Source of the DNA: Bactericera cockerelli
Lineage: Eukaryota; Arthropoda; Insecta; Hemiptera; Triozidae
Direction of reading: 5' to 3'
NCBI GenBank assembly: GCA_024516035.1
Contig: CM044962.1
Location: 8,237,593-8,301,592 of the forward strand
DNA: 64,000 nucleotides
The notes beneath the pieces were generated by a model, which did no database searches, was not told where the DNA came from, and saw nothing but the letters and a program-made list of their open reading frames with translations. Below are positions 63,006-64,000 of the stretch, piece after piece. Position 1 is the stretch's first letter. The number at the start of each line of letters is the position of its first letter. Made by a program: the position numbers and the translations under genes.

Positions 63006-63629
63006 AAATCAATAAAGAGTTCTTTTATGCTAGAAGTTTAAAAAATAAAATCTCATTAGTCGTTTCTGAAATGCCACTCAGGTTGCAAACCACGTGATGC
63101 TGGCTGGCTGTATCTGGTCCACATCATAGACTAGGTAAGGTTAATGTGAGTATAATGGGTAGCTGGTTTGTGAGGTCCCAACAAAGGAGGGGTAAAACCC
63201 CGTCTTGAATGACCTTCGATATTAAAGAGACGTTAGGACAAAAAAAACCTTTAATTTGCTTCCTCTTCATAGGTCTTTGTTTCCATATCAACAGAAGACC
63301 TTCCTAAGCGAAATACATAATAACATCAGTATCGTCACGAATGCAAAATATATACAGGGTGAACAAAAAAAGTCTAAATATTCTTCCGACTTAACAGAAC
63401 ACCTTCCGTACCGGCACGGTAACATTAATTAACACCGTCAGCAATACAAAATAACAGACAGGATGAGAGTTATTCTTATGGCACAATTTTGATTGTTCCC
63501 GTTTTCTAAAATTATTAGTATTTTCGAAGGTCTCAAACCGGATTTATAAGTAATAGTTTAGTTTTCCCCCCCTTGCTAGTTTATACTCGCATCTTTAGAG
63601 CTTTTATCGTGTCCAACTCCAATTTTGAT

Positions 63630-64000
63630 ACACCCTGCACATCTCATGAATCACATCACAGGTTGATAAGACATCACTATTCTACGAGTGTATTGCGATA
63701 CTAGGTACAATTCTTTTTGTGTGTTTTGTAATCTGAATATTTGAGGAGTGCGAAGTAAAGACTCTCACTGTTGATACACCCTGTGCATCAAATGAATCAC
63801 ATCACAGATCGATAAAATATCACTATTCTAAGAGTGTATTGCGATACTACAATTCTTTTTGTGTGTTTTGTAATCTGAATACTTGAGGAGTACGAAGTAA
63901 AGACTCTCACTGTTGATACACCCTGTACAATTGTACATCTCATGAATCACATCACAGATCGATAAGATATCACTATTCTACGAATGTATTACGATACTAC
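63630..64000 (-). repeat. Satellite-like array, inverted copy, cut by the window end
   Basis: TGATACACCCTGCACATCTC, CACATCACAGATCGATAA and CAATTCTTTTTGTGTGTTTT repeat with about 143-bp spacing, as in 187-975. Confidence 0.9.

Overview
The window is animal nuclear DNA, most likely from an insect with a large, repeat-rich genome. A hemipteran would fit, but no species can be named from the sequence. Support: small GT-AG exons in kb-scale AT-rich introns, two conserved metazoan genes, and dense SINE, LINE, mariner, hAT, piggyBac and Helitron debris. There are no bacterial or viral genes.

Layout. (1) 1-6902, the left arm: a second, partial + strand copy of the casein kinase I gamma (gilgamesh-like, gish) locus with three kinase-domain exons. 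It is the inverted counterpart of 56410-64000. (2) 6903-7002: a 100-N scaffold gap; the left arm stops exactly at the acceptor AG before the next gish exon. (3) 7003-31450: the Max-network repressor Mnt on the + strand, seven exons from the bHLH domain to the C-terminus; its 5' exons are not in the window. Its first visible intron is 15 kb and holds a 2.1-kb hAT element, a piggyBac relic, many SINEs, a CACGTG-rich zone and a 600-bp pyrimidine tract. (4) 31450-42767: about 11 kb of AT-rich spacer and repeats between the convergent 3' ends of Mnt and gish, with the gish 3' side made of minisatellites. (5) 42768-62360: gish on the - strand, eight confident exons plus one possible optional exon, ending in a cysteine-rich, polybasic tail. 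Its N-lobe exons lie beyond 64000.

The two arms match through exons and introns, but each carries private mobile-element insertions whose empty sites are seen in the other arm (a mariner copy and SINEs on the right, a short TIR element on the left). This fits two divergent haplotypes scaffolded head to head, or a diverged inverted duplication.

The most unusual feature recurs in both genes. Tandem arrays start inside the last bases of an exon and repeat the exon end plus its 5' splice donor into the intron. This is seen at gish exon 2 of the window (31 bp, 6 copies in one arm and 9 in the other), gish penultimate exon (about 50 bp), Mnt exon 4 (24 bp, 10 donors, the first seven in frame) and Mnt exon 2 (about 175 bp, 3 copies). 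Both genes also carry a 600-700-bp sense-strand pyrimidine tract just upstream of an acceptor. Each gene has one apparent single-base frameshift in a coding exon, which may be assembly error.

Mnt is a DNA-binding repressor that pairs with Max on CACGTG. Gish is a membrane-anchored Ser/Thr kinase of the Wnt and vesicle-traffic type. They appear to be neighbours by position, not parts of one pathway.
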